A stretch of 64,000 nucleotides of DNA, from positions 1,116,001-1,180,000 of the forward strand of contig NC_083394.1 in assembly GCF_030864355.1 (NCBI RefSeq), in the 5' to 3' direction. A program made the translations under genes and the position numbers. Every line of letters starts with the position of its first letter. Positions within the stretch are counted from its first letter, which is position 1. Under the pieces are notes generated by a model, which made no database searches, was not told the origin of the DNA, and worked only from the letters and a program-made list of their open reading frames with translations. The DNA is from Cutaneotrichosporon cavernicola. Taxonomy: Eukaryota > Basidiomycota > Tremellomycetes > Trichosporonales > Trichosporonaceae. This document shows positions 20,131 through 30,903 of the stretch, piece after piece.

Positions 20131-21079
20131 ATGACCTCTCTAATCACCATCCCGGGCTGTGTTGCCCTCCATCTCCCCGCCCGCGGCGTGGCCGCTGTGC
20201 CCATGGCCAGCGGCGATCTTCACCTGACCCTCCTCCCCGCCGACTCTCAGACGCGCAAGGAGGAGATCCTCACACTCAGTGTCGGGTCGTCTGCCTTTGT
20301 CGTGGCCAAGAACAGTCCTGTCCAGCGTATTCAAAGCAAGAACGAGCACCCAAGCTTTGTGTTCACCCCCGCGCCGCCCGAGGGTGGTCAGAGCATCGGC
20401 CAGGTGCGCATTGACATGTCCGACTCGTGAGTTTCCATCTGTATTGTCTGACGGCAGGACGTCGCCCGAGGCGTGGGAGCGAGTTGAAGAGGGATGCCGT
20501 GCACTCGAGGCCGAGCTCAAGGCCCACAACGCGTGGGAGGACAAGGAGCTTTTCGTTGACGACGAGTACGAGACGGACGGGCCTGTGACCGGTCCCAAGG
20601 CCGGCTGGGGCGAGACGATTGCCAGCAGCGTTATGGGAGGCGCGTCGTGGCTCGTTGGCCGCCTCACTGGCGCGGCTGCTCCTGAGGAGACGCTTCCCAC
20701 TTCTGCGCCACAGGCGCCCGGCGCGCACGCTCATGCTCCTGTCCAGCCCCACCATGTAGAGGAGCAGCCCGCCGACTTCAAGACGATTGCCGCCGACTCG
20801 TGGACTCAGGCCGGTATCGCGGCGCGCGGCATAGGCGAGGCTGCCGTCCAGGTCGGCGGCGCGATTGGCCAGCAGGCGCGCACCGCTGTCGGTGGCATGC
20901 GTGAGCAGCCTGCGGGCTCCGAGAACGTGGGCGCATCGCACGTGACCTCCCCAACGAACTCGACTGCCGCTGCCGTCCTCAACGCGCCCTCGGCGCCCAC
21001 TGGCCCTATCGGGGAGGAGGATATTGCGGCGTCCAAGGCCGAGAAGAAGGAGGACAAGAAGGTGCCCGTGCCGGCGTAG
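20131..21079 (+). CDS. Unknown protein, possibly senescence/spartin-like domain
   Basis: Two exons, 20131-20426 and 20458-21079, joined across a 31-nt intron (GTGAGT ... CTGACGGCAG), give 305 aa. The ATG at 20131 sits in a CAACAACA context and begins MTSLITIPGCVALHLP; an in-frame ATG 105 bases upstream is less likely. The N-terminal 100 residues form a beta-rich-looking segment (GDLHLTLLP, EEILTLSVGSSAFVVA). The middle has GWGETIASSVMGGASWLVGRL and the later part IAARGIGEAAVQVGGAIG, small-residue-rich amphipathic stretches that recall the membrane-associating senescence domain of spartin-like proteins. That assignment is tentative. The C-terminus is a charged KAEKKEDKKVPVPA tail. Confidence 0.8.
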
Positions 21080-21613
21080 CGTGCGGAGCGACATGAGCCC
21101 GCGGAGCAGCAGTGGCGTTGGTAGTCGGCAGACATGTACATGGCATAGCAGCAGGCTCGGATTGGGTTCAGATTGTTTAGCGAGGGCCTCAGATGCATCT
21201 CGATCCCTGCTCGATGCAGCAGAAGGGTCTCGTATATGGAGCCACCTGCGTAGAGCTAGAGATTCGGTGTGGCAGTCACCTCGCTTGTTGGGATCGTTTA
21301 GATACTGTGCACACTTGGGCCTAGTGGCGTCGAACTACAGTTTTTTTGCGTTTGAGTTTGCTCTACTCGGCATCGAGCTCTTCACAAATTCGCGACGAAC
21401 TGGGACTACCCACTACCCGACACCGCCAAATGTGCCAAAGCGTTCATCGCTGACCACTGCTCCATTGAACGCAGCGACGAAGCGGCTGCCGAGCATTCGA
21501 GTTGTCAATTGTCAAGTTGGTCAATTGTCAAGCTGCCAATTGAGGATCGGCGATTCCCTTGGAGCTTGGCCCTTACCAATCTAGCGATCGCCCAACTTGG
21601 GCTGGATCGGAAC
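21080..21613. other. Intergenic region
   Basis: About 530 bp between two plus-strand genes, holding the terminator of the first and the promoter of the second. Just before the second gene, 21500-21542 contains three closely spaced caattg-type hexamers. No gene seen. Confidence 0.5.
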
Positions 21614-22714
21614 ATGGCCACCGACTGCACAGAATCGCACATGCGCCTCTTCTTCGCCGTGCCCCTCTCCCCAAGTCTGGCTGCACGCATCGCAGGATGG
21701 CGCGACACGTTACGCCTTCCGCGCGTGGCGGCGCCAGTACTGGCGTCCAACATGCACATCACGCTCGCCTTCCTTGGCAACGTGCCTTGCGAGCAGGTGC
21801 CTGCGCTTCTGCGGCTCGGCGCGCGCGTGGCTGCCCGTGAAGCGCGCGGCGAACTGGTCCTCGACCGCGTGCATTGTTGGCGCAACGGTGTTCTGCACCT
21901 TGCCCCGAGCCCAAAGGAAGATGAGCGTGCGCGGCTCGCTCGTCAGCGATCCAACCCTGCACCGCCCATTAAGACGCCACCAAGTCTCAACCGCTTCAAG
22001 AGCCTCTCGATCTCCTCGCATCCAGACGGTTCAACCCCAAGCCCGACTACTTCAACGCCCGCGATCTACAGGGGATCCACGGGCCGCACATTCCCCGTCT
22101 CGCCTGGTTCTTCCACGAGCAACGAGCCACCCTCCCCATCCACAACCGAGACGACCCTCACCTCCGTCTCATCGACGAGCAGCATCGATAATCCTCCGGA
22201 TCAGCTGTCGGTGCACGCCCTCGCTGCGGCGCTAAGGGCCGAGCTCGAGGCCGAGGGAGTACACTTCGACGACCGCGAGTTCAGCGCGCATCTCACGCTC
22301 GCTAGGCGAGCTGCGCACGTTCGGGGACGCGCGCGTTTCCGCGTCCCTATAACCAGCCTGGTCCTCTACGTCTCACGGACGGACGGGCGGCACGTAGCGT
22401 ACACCGCACTCGGCGAGTGGCCTTTGACACGAGAGGGGTCACAGAGGATGACTGGTGAAAAGTGGAGGAGGACGCAGGAGAAGGGGAGGATAGTGGCGCG
22501 GGAGGGGAAAGGCGAGAAAATGGGAATTGTGAATGATGTCGTGCAAGTGGGAGGAGAAAGCAGAGAAAGCCATGGTCATGTGTTAGAGGGAAAGGCTGAG
22601 GAGGGAAGCCTGCTGCTTACCGCGGACTTTGCCGGCGAGGTCGACACCGAGTTGAGTAGAATACTGGGCATACCCGAATCTAGCGCCACCCCAGTGACTG
22701 GAACGTCACAATAG
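21614..22714 (+). CDS. 2H phosphoesterase, ThpR/LigT type (RNA 2',3'-cyclic phosphodiesterase)
   Basis: Single exon, 366 aa from MATDCTESHMRLFFAVPL at 21614. The 2H superfamily fold is marked by two H-x-T/S-x motifs, here HITLAFLG near residue 51 and HLTLARR near residue 226. The start MRLFFAVPLSPSLAARI and the spacing resemble bacterial ThpR proteins, which open RNA 2',3'-cyclic phosphates or join 2'-5' ends in vitro. Between the two halves is a Ser/Thr/Pro-rich insertion of about 70 residues (SPTTSTPAIYRGSTG...), absent from compact bacterial proteins, and a C-terminal extension of about 90 residues follows the conserved YTALGEWPL. The open frame continues 35 codons upstream of the chosen ATG, but that part is AT-richer. 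Substrate is unknown. Confidence 0.82.
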   Translation: MATDCTESHMRLFFAVPLSPSLAARIAGWRDTLRLPRVAAPVLASNMHITLAFLGNVPCEQVPALLRLGARVAAREARGELVLDRVHCWRNGVLHLAPSPKEDERARLARQRSNPAPPIKTPPSLNRFKSLSISSHPDGSTPSPTTSTPAIYRGSTGRTFPVSPGSSTSNEPPSPSTTETTLTSVSSTSSIDNPPDQLSVHALAAALRAELEAEGVHFDDREFSAHLTLARRAAHVRGRARFRVPITSLVLYVSRTDGRHVAYTALGEWPLTREGSQRMTGEKWRRTQEKGRIVAREGKGEKMGIVNDVVQVGGESRESHGHVLEGKAEEGSLLLTADFAGEVDTELSRILGIPESSATPVTGTSQ

Positions 22715-22822
22715 AGATGAGATCTGTACGATGCTATCTTTACATTACTTGCGTTACTTGCAGCTACAGGGTATTGTGTACTATGTATTGTTAGCGTGTC
22801 AGCGTGTCGGCGTGTCAGCGTA

Positions 22823-24482
22823 TCACTCGACCACGCCGACAGCGACCGGTGACGGCGGCTCCTCCTCGGTGTCGTCATCGAGGCCCTCCCACAACTCTGG
22901 AGGAATGTCCATCTCGTCATAGATGTCCGAACCGAGGTGCGCGGGCATCTCTTCGGCTGGTTCCTCGAACGCGGCGCGCATGCGGAGGTCGCGACGGCGG
23001 ATAGCCGGGCCGAGGTCGACCAGACGAAGAGAGGCGGGGAGCGAGCGGATGCCGTCGCCCAGAATGACGTAGTCGAGCATGGCGGGCGGTGCGAATGGCG
23101 AGAACACAAGGTGAAACCGACGCACGAGCTCTTTATCGTCTCTATCTGAGGATGGAAGTTGGGGTGGGTGAGCTGAACGAGCGCGCTTGGCGCCACGCAG
23201 GTCGTCGTCAGACACGGCGCGCCGACGCCCAGTGCGTGCCAGCATGAGACGCGTGTTGACGGCGTTCGCCCACACAATGCCCAGTGCCGCCTCTTTCGCC
23301 ACGCCTTGGCTTTGTCCGGAGAAGTTTCTCGCCTGGATCGCGTACAACATGGGCGGGAGGGCGGTACCAACGTCGCTCGCCTGCGACGACGGAGCGGCCG
23401 ACAGAGAACCTGTAAGTCTCGTCACGCCCTCGGCACCGTTCATCGTGTTCACGCCGGGTAAGTTCGAAGTAATGGGAGCCCTGACGCCGAAGCCGGGCGC
23501 AAACACATCCTTGACCTGGTTGACGACGACGACTGCAAGCTCGTACTCGAGGGCGAGAGCCTTGAGGCGGTCCGCAATGATGCAGAGGTGCCGCGAGCGC
23601 TGAGTCAGGCTGGTACTCGATCGCTCTGTCTCGCCACGGAGGAGAGCCGTGATACTGTCCACGATGAGGAGGCGTATTGGCTTGAACCCTTTGCCCTGTT
23701 TACTGGGTCTCTCCTTCCTCGCGGCGCCGCGTTCCCCCAGTAAGGGTGAGTACGTCTCCGGTCGTCTGTGTGCGAGCATGGGTGGAATGGCGAAGGCGAG
23801 TGCGTGCTCGAGCGCGTCGATGTCAACGACACGCGACGTGTGGATATTGTCGAGGATCTCGTCTATTGGGGCCGGGCGGTCGACACCGGCGCTCATACCC
23901 TCGGCAAGCTCAACAAGCCGCGAGGTTGCGAGGATGCGCTCGGATGTCAGGATGATGGTGCCTCCTGGAGACACTGGAGTCGCTGGTGGTGGTTGGTCTT
24001 CGGTATCCGCGTACGGTAAAGGAGGTGGGAGCTGCGCCGCCACCGCCAGCGAGAGCGTCAGATGGCTCTTGCCGGCAGCGCTGATGTCAGCTCATTATTG
24101 GGAACTTGACTCACCTCTCGCCAGTGATCTCGGTGATTCCGCCCACGCGCACGCCCCCGCCAAGCATGGCGTCCAACCCTGCGTCGCCAGTCGAGATGAA
24201 CGCAGGCACGGCACCTTCCTCGACTCCTTCGGGAGGCAAGAGGAAGGATGCTGCTGAGTGTACTTGTGGTGCGATTGCCTGCGAGACAGCTCGTACGAGG
24301 TTAGGAATCGGCACTGGCGCAGCTGAAGCGTTGCGCAGCTTCTTCGCGAGGTCGGCGGGAACGGCGAGGAGGACATCGCTGGCCGTGGAGAGGCCCGCTG
24401 TTGTCAGCTCTACGTCACAACAAGGAGGTGAATCGCATCCCTGCCAGAGAGCGTACCGCCGTGCCGCCCACCTCGTGCACAT
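22823..24482 (-). CDS. RAD57: RAD51 paralog, RAD57/XRCC3-like
   Basis: Recombination mediator that helps load Rad51 on single-stranded DNA. Exons are 24115 to about 24482 and 22823-24080, separated by a 34-nt intron that splits a Ser codon inside the Walker A motif; joined it reads ITGESAAGKSHL. The Walker B region is PIRLLIVDSITALLR, followed by SRHLCIIADRLKALALEYELAVVVVNQV, as in RecA-fold Rad51 paralogs. The region GITEITGE before Walker A matches Rad57 and XRCC3. The C-terminal part has a long insertion and an acidic tail (ELWEGLDDDTEEEPP). The start is uncertain: the ATG at 24482 begins a rather basic, cysteine-containing stretch, and an extra 5' exon ending near 24430 is possible because a CTGACAACAG acceptor-like site lies there. 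Confidence 0.82.
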
Positions 24483-24947
24483 GCGTTGGCATATTCCTGC
24501 TTGAGGCCCAATGATTCGATGGGAAAGGAGGCGAACGACATTAAGTCATGATCTAGACAGAGAGAGAGAATATGGGTGTACAATAACAATCGGACGCCCT
24601 ACCACCTTCCCTCTGGAAATCAGTCAGGCACCGGACTGGTTAGTTGACGCGACTGCTCAGCTGCCCACTACCACCACCACCAATTTAGATCAGCAGCTCC
24701 TACCTATCCACCGTTCAATAACAACACTCCCTAAATGGCCCAGGTGGTGCCGGTTGAACAGGCTTTCATTTTTATGCTACTACTGCACACTACTGCTACT
24801 GTTTTCTTCTCCCGCCTTCTTTTCAACAACGGCTGTTGGCACAAACGGGTATCTCGATGATGGGAATGGAGGGTTAGGAGGCTGTTGAATCCCTATGATG
24901 CAATGGTGATGATGTTGATACTTTTATAATTGCGAGCTGATGTCGCT
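24483..24947. other. Intergenic region, RAD57-like promoter and MET6 3' end
   Basis: About 465 bp between the presumed start of the RAD57-like gene and the stop codon of MET6. It is AT-richer than its surroundings and shows no gene. Confidence 0.5.
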
Positions 24948-27559
24948 TTAGAGGTTCTCGCGGGCCCACTTGGCGGCGTTGACGAGGTTGGTGAGCGACT
25001 CCTCGGTCTCCTTCCAAGCGCGGGTCTTAAGACCGCAGTCGGGGTTGACAACGAGGCGCTCGGCGGGGATGACCTTGACGAACGCGGCAAGCTTGTCCTT
25101 GATCTCCTGCTCGGAGGGGACACGGGGCGAGTGAATGTCGTAGACACCGGGGCCGATGTCGTTCTTGTAGCCGAACTCCTTGAAGGTGTCAAGCAGCTTG
25201 AGGTCGGCCTTGGAGGCCTCGATCGAGATGACGTCGGCGTCGAGGGCCTGGATGTGGGGGAAGATGTCGTCGAAGTCCGAGTAGCAGAAGTGCGAGTGGA
25301 TCTGGGTCTTGTCCTCAACACCCGAGGTCGAGAGGCGGAACGACTCGACGGCCCAGTTGAGGTAGGCGTCCCAGTCCTCCTTGCGAAGGGGAAGACCCTC
25401 ACGGATGGCGGGCTCGTCGACCTGGATGGCCGAGATGCCGGCGTTGGCGAGGTCGATGACCTCGTCGCGGAGGGCGAGGGCGAGCTGCTTGGCCTGGACC
25501 TCCTTGGAGACGTCGGCACGGGGGAACGACCAGTTGAGGATGGTGACGGGGCCGGTAAGCATGCCCTTCATGGGCTTCTTCGACACCGACTGGGCGTACG
25601 ACGACCAGCGGACAGTCATGGGCGCAGGGCGCGAGATGTCCGAAACAACAATAGGAGGGCGGACGTAACGCGAGCCGTAGGACTGAACCCAGCCGAGCTG
25701 AGTGAAGATGAAGCCGTTGAGGAGCTCGCCGAAGTACTGAACCATGTCGTTACGCTCGGGCTCGCCGTGGACGAGGAGGTCAAGGTCAAGACGCTCCTGG
25801 ATGTCGACGACCGACTTGATCTCGTCCTCCATGGCCTTCTCGTACTGCTCCTTGGTGAGCTCACCCTTGCCGAACTTGGCACGGGCGACACGGATCTCCT
25901 TGGTCTGGGGGAACGAGCCGATGGTGGTGGTGGGGAACTTGGGGAGCTTGATGGCCTCGGCCTGGACCTTGGAGCGGACCGAGAAGTCGGACTTGCGCTT
26001 GCTCATCTCGGGGGTGATGGCCTGGACGCGGTCACGGACAGCCGAGTCCGAGGTGGTCTCGAACTCGCGACGGGCAGCAATGTCCTTGGTGTTCTTCTGG
26101 AAGGCCTCGTTCTCCTCGCCGTTGAGGGCAGCGGCAAGAGTGGCAACCTCCTCACACTTCTCATCGGCGAACGCAAGCCAAGCGACCTGCTCGGGGGTGA
26201 GCTTGGTCTCGACCTTGAGCGAGATGGGGGTGTGAAGGAGCGACGACGAGGTCGAGACGACGACCTTGTCAGCGCCGAGGGCGGCGACAGCCTTCTCAGC
26301 AAGCTTCTTCGAAGCGGCGAGGTCGTTCTTCCAGATGTTGCGGCCCGAGATGAGACCGAGCTCGATGCCCTTGCCGGTAGGCTTGAGGGCCTCGAGGGCG
26401 GCGTCGAGCTGCTGGGGCTCACGGTTAAGGTCGAGGTGGAGGGAAGCGATGGGGAGGTCCTTGAGGTAGTCAAGCGACTTGCCGACACGGCCGTAGGCGG
26501 TGGTGAGGGTGATGGGGAGCTCAGCGGCGGCGAGCTCGGCGTAGACCTTCTTGTAGAGGTCGCCGTAAGCCTCGGCCTTGTCGGTGACAAGGATGGGCTC
26601 GTCGAGCTGCACGGACTGGGCACCAGCCTCCTTCAGCGACTTCAGAACCTCGACGTAGACCGGGACGAGCTTGTCGAGGAGGTCGAGGGGCTGGAAGTCG
26701 GCGGGGGCGTCACGCGAGGCGCGGACGAGAGCAAGGTAGGTGATGGGGCCGAAGAGAACGGGGCGAGTCTCGATGCCGAGGTCCTTGGCCTCCTTGTACT
26801 CCTCGAGCCACTGGTTGCGGACGAGCTTGAACTCGGTGGTGGGGGCGTGGTCGACCTTGACGATGTGGTAGTTCGAGTCGAAGAACTTGCCCATCTCGTT
26901 AGCGGCAACGTCGATGCCCTTGGCGCGGTCCTGACGGCCACGGCCCATGGCTGAAAAGTTAGCCAGGGAATTCCAGAAATACACAGGGTCGGCTACACCT
27001 CCACCTGGGGCTCCCACGCCCGCCCATCTCCAAAGCCACTTTGCCCATTATCCATTAATCACTCACCGAAGTAGGTGTCAAGGGGGGAGAGACCCTGCTT
27101 GGTGAAGCGCTCGGGAACAACGTTGAAGTTGAACGAGTGGTCGAGAAGACCATCGTAAAGAGTGAAGTCACCTGATGTTAGCGTTCATCTGTAAAACAGG
27201 TATGAGGGAAGGTGACGGGCTGCCACCGCCGTCAGCTGAGGCTACTCACCCGACGGGATGATGTCAACACCAGCGGCCTTGATGGCCTCCCAGCGCTCCT
27301 TGCGGACAGCCTGCGAAGCAGTCTGGAGCTCCTGCTCCGAGATCTTGCCGGCCCAGTAGGCCTCGGTGGCCTGTAGAAAGTCAGTACAAGCTCGGTCGTG
27401 TCCAAGTGCCACAGAGGGCCAGCGAGGTAATCACCTTCTTCTGGGCACGGTTGACGCCAACACTGAGGAGTCAGCAAGGACACTTGGAAGGGCTGTCGCT
27501 GTGCAGGTAGACGCCTGTACTTACCGGGGGTAACCAAGAACGGCGCTCTTGACAGACAT
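24948..27559 (-). CDS. MET6: Cobalamin-independent methionine synthase
   Basis: Transfers a methyl group from 5-methyltetrahydropteroyl-polyglutamate to homocysteine, the last step of methionine synthesis, in the cytosol. Five exons join in frame to 763 aa: 27525-27559, 27435-27462, 27250-27370, 27067-27171 and 24948-26950. The start reads MSVKSAVLGYPR then VGVNRAQKK, typical of the family. The C-terminal barrel carries the zinc-ligand segments HSHFCYSDF and NPDCGLKTR and the substrate segment QVDEPAIREGLPLR. The N-terminal part is cut into four small exons, one of only 28 nt. Introns (62, 64, 78 and 116 nt) are longer than average for the window. Length is normal. Codons are strongly biased to C-ending forms, fitting high expression. 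Confidence 0.98.
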
Positions 27560-29297
27560 GGTTGTGTTTTTAGAAAGAGTTGGGAGAAAGAGTGGGAAGA
27601 GGTAAGAGAGGTGTAATATATGGGACCTTCCAGCGTGGCAGCACATGCATATGCTGGTCCAATACCAGGGCTCCGATCTAGAGCAGCCAACAGCATCGAG
27701 TAGGCTTGAGGGTTGTAGGGTGAGATCGGTGGAAGGACGGGACTAAATTCAAAAAAAGTCCAGGGCAAGTTAGGCGGGGGTAGGAGTTTGGGACTCAGCC
27801 GTCCCTTACACCCCGCCTGCCAGCTGCCAGGACCCCCCAGATGTCATCCAGCCAGGCCTCGTCACACCTGGTCACACCACTGCTGAAGGCGTGATCAACC
27901 ACTCCACGACTCGAGCGGCCTCCCTCTCGGCCTCGTGGTGGTTCCTGCTATATGTGTCTCCTGGCTCCCGGCTTGGTTCAGTCTCGGCTTGATTCATGAC
28001 TCAAGTCACATGCTCTGGGCTTGTCCAGGCTCGCAATGGTATACCTGCGAGCGGGCAGTCATTGTCCTGCCAGTGTGCTATGGCAACGACCTCGCGGTAA
28101 TGCCCGACTCGTCCGCCACATCGCGTCCCTTCGTACTCAAGCTCATGTTGTCAGGGATCTTGGCTCGCATGTTGGAAATGACACCTGGGCGCTCTGCGTG
28201 CTTCGGACGGTCATCGGCGGGAGCATGCAATGGCCGCAAACCTATGTGTAGTATTCCCTGGCTAACTGCCCCAAGTCCCCCATAATCAAGCACGTTGAAT
28301 GGACGCGTCAGCCAAAACACGATCGTCACATAACGCCATCAAAGGCATGCATTCGTAGTTTGCTTGTTTCCCCCTAGCTAACCTAGCTCACCTGGCTTGA
28401 CATCCTCACCATAGCTCTGACCCTGCACAGAGTCCTACCATTCACCGCCAGTCTTATCGCGCTCGTGCTGCCAAATGCGTGCCAATCGCATCGCTCCAAG
28501 CTCGTAAACGCAGGCGCTCACCACCGCCACAGCCACATCGGCCCGATGACTTCCGTCATCCATCGGGATTCGGATTCCGCCTCTGATCAACGATGCGTGG
28601 CACGTAATCAATCACGCCAGGGCTCCAGCTAGACGGAACATGAGCATGGCTTGACTCGACTCGAGCACAACCAGGCAAGCAGTCGTCACATTGGCGCACC
28701 GGCCTCAGGCTGGTTGCTGGTGCCCAGCTGGCTCAAGAACATTCTGGTTCGTCCAGTCGCCATCTAATCTAGGCACCAGCGTTGAGGACGCGTCCCCTTC
28801 AAGGACGTGCCGCGGAATGCAGTTGCACACCGTCCAGCCCAGTGTGCCTGCGCTTACGCTCATCTGACCGATCACGGGACATCACGGGACATCGTATACT
28901 GACTGTGAACCAGGGTTGGACATGATTCCAGTTATCGATAAGATGGGACGCTGATCCGAACTTCCTCCGTCTTCCCATCGTCGGGCGATCGCCAGGTTTG
29001 TCGTCACAGAAGGCGTCCTCGTATCGTCTCATCTCCGTCGCCGAGCGCCCAATGTGGAGCCCGCGAAAACACACACAACACACAAATGGAGCCCGAGATA
29101 TTATTAACAATTAACAAGAGCATCTCAATTCGGGCCAGATCAACACCCTCCACCAATTCCATCTTCCAAATCTTGGTCTCCACACCAATTGGTTGACGCC
29201 ATCGTTTCATCCACTATCATCCGTCTTTCCGAAGCAAACCAGCATTCGTTGGCCAGCCGCGAAATCCTGTATAATCACGTGACCTACATTTCAACCA
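27560..29297. other. Gene-poor region upstream of MET6
   Basis: About 1.7 kb with no convincing coding sequence. The first few hundred bases must hold the MET6 promoter. The longest plus-strand frame (27935-28285) has no domain and an ordinary non-coding composition. Confidence 0.5.
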
Positions 29298-29395
29298 TCC
29301 TCGCTAGTATATCGGTTAGTATATTCGCCTCTCAGTCGAGAGCCATCCGGAAGGATTGACCGCGAAAGAGCAGGGTTCAACTCCCTGGCGGGGAA
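29298..29395 (+). tRNA. tRNA-Glu (CTC anticodon) with 26-nt intron
   Basis: The cloverleaf can be drawn by hand: acceptor TCCTCGC pairs with GCGGGGA, the D arm is GTAT...AGTAT, the anticodon stem TTCGC pairs with GCGAA, and the T arm is CAGGG-TTCAACT-CCCTG. The loop CT-CTC-A gives anticodon CTC at 29331-29333. An intron at 29335-29360 sits after position 37, the canonical place. Box A- and B-like promoter sequences are part of the gene. Confidence 0.92.
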
Positions 29396-30428
29396 TGATG
29401 GTCTATTCGACAGTCTTTTGTTAAGGCTGACAACTGGGGTGCCTTTTTGATGTCGACGGAGGTGAGAGAGACTGTAGGTACCCCAAGGCGAAATCATTCT
29501 GTGTCTCAACCCATGACCACTCACTACATCGGCCTGGTGGCCGGTGCGCTCAGGTCACCAACTGACAGGGAGCCCGACGGGCCTCTCTGATGAAGAGAGC
29601 CACGGCGATCCACGGCGTCTGCGTTCTTGTGGAGATGGCCTGGTGGGATGGATGGATGAGTGTCACCTGGCCCCTGGCAGCCGGCAGTCGAGGAAAGTGT
29701 GGAGGAGCAAGATAAGCAAGATCGAGAACCTGGTGACTTGGAGTAGAGCGTGTGGATGTTTGACAGTAGGTATTCGGTTAGAAGGCAGCGAGGAAGGTTG
29801 TCAACAGAACTTGTCTTCAACGATTTCACCATGGCATTTCGTCAACGTCCATTCTATCATTCACTCGCCCCTCCACATCTTACCCTTTCCACAATAACAC
29901 CTGGAACACATAGCCGCCTGGCGTGATGAAGTGATCGCAGCGAAAGCTGGGCCTCACGTCAAGCCGTCGCTCGGACCCTCCCCAGCTATTGAGTAAGGTA
30001 CTCATCGCATGAGCCGCCGCAGCTTCCAGTGCATCTACCTAGCCCCTATCCATCGTTCTATGCAACTGATAACCTCTCAACTACCGGGAGTGCAGGCTAC
30101 GGGGCCTGTCGCACCCCGCGGACCTCCAGCCCGAATCTGGTGGCTCCAGATCCAACAGCTCCAAGGTCAATATTGTTGGAACTTGACGCCTCCAGATTGG
30201 TGCTGGAGGCCCTCTAGGTGCTGCAGGTAATGAATCTGCAGCCCTGTGATTGAGGGGTGAAGTGTAGATGCATACAACGGTAAAGACGGGCTAGGTACAT
30301 ATAGCTCTAGGTGCGGCGGCCTGTGCGATAAGGACAGAGCGTCTAGAAGTGGAGGTAGCGGAAGCAAACCAACGGTGGAGGTGGACGTTAGCCGACGACT
30401 ATAAGTGCTGTCTCCAACAAATATCGGA
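29396..30428. other. Spacer between two tRNA genes
   Basis: About 1 kb with no recognisable gene. Open frames here are short and lack any domain. Confidence 0.45.
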
Positions 30429-30514
30429 GACGCTTTAGCTCAGTGGGAGAGCGAGCGAGTGAAGCGCACAGCGCCCAGTTCGTTCGGTCGTGTGTTCAAT
30501 CCACACAAGTGTCA
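30429..30514 (+). tRNA. tRNA-Phe (GAA anticodon) with 14-nt intron
   Basis: Acceptor GACGCTT pairs with AAGTGTC (one G-T), the D stem is GCTC/GAGC, the anticodon stem AGCGA pairs with TCGTT, and the T arm is GTGTG-TTCAATC-CACAC. The anticodon is GAA at 30461-30463. An intron at 30465-30478 follows position 37. The D-arm TTAGCTCAGTGGGAGAGC is very close to that of yeast tRNA-Phe. Confidence 0.93.
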
Positions 30515-30903
30515 GAGTAAGCAGTTACTGCGAGATTCTTTTGGCTGGTTAGTTGCGGACGACGAGGAGAAGGGTTCGGCCCTTGGATTTGGGTCAAGTA
30601 GCGCAGCGATTGGGTGTTGCCGAGTGGAAGGCTGAGCCCACATCAGGGAGCATCTGGATGTATACATTTGGAAATCGGCGCAGCTCCGTCGTACAGCGGG
30701 CATGTCGGATGACGACCAGGAAGAACAGAAGGTGGACGGGCTGGTAATGCGGAGGTTCTGTCAGGTGAGACAATCCGGTTCCGGCGGAGGCTGGGAGTGG
30801 CACTTAGAGCTGCCACGATCGCCAGTAATCATACACATATATACATTGTCTGCTGCCCTTATCACATGTCGGGATACACCTCCCTTTTCTTCCGCCTCCG
30901 CCC

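Noticed and set aside
24930..26954. Plus-strand 674-codon open frame antisense to MET6
   Set aside because: Same effect as with RPL3: strong third-position C bias in MET6 removes stops on the other strand. The product is repetitive in Leu, Gly, Glu and Asp.
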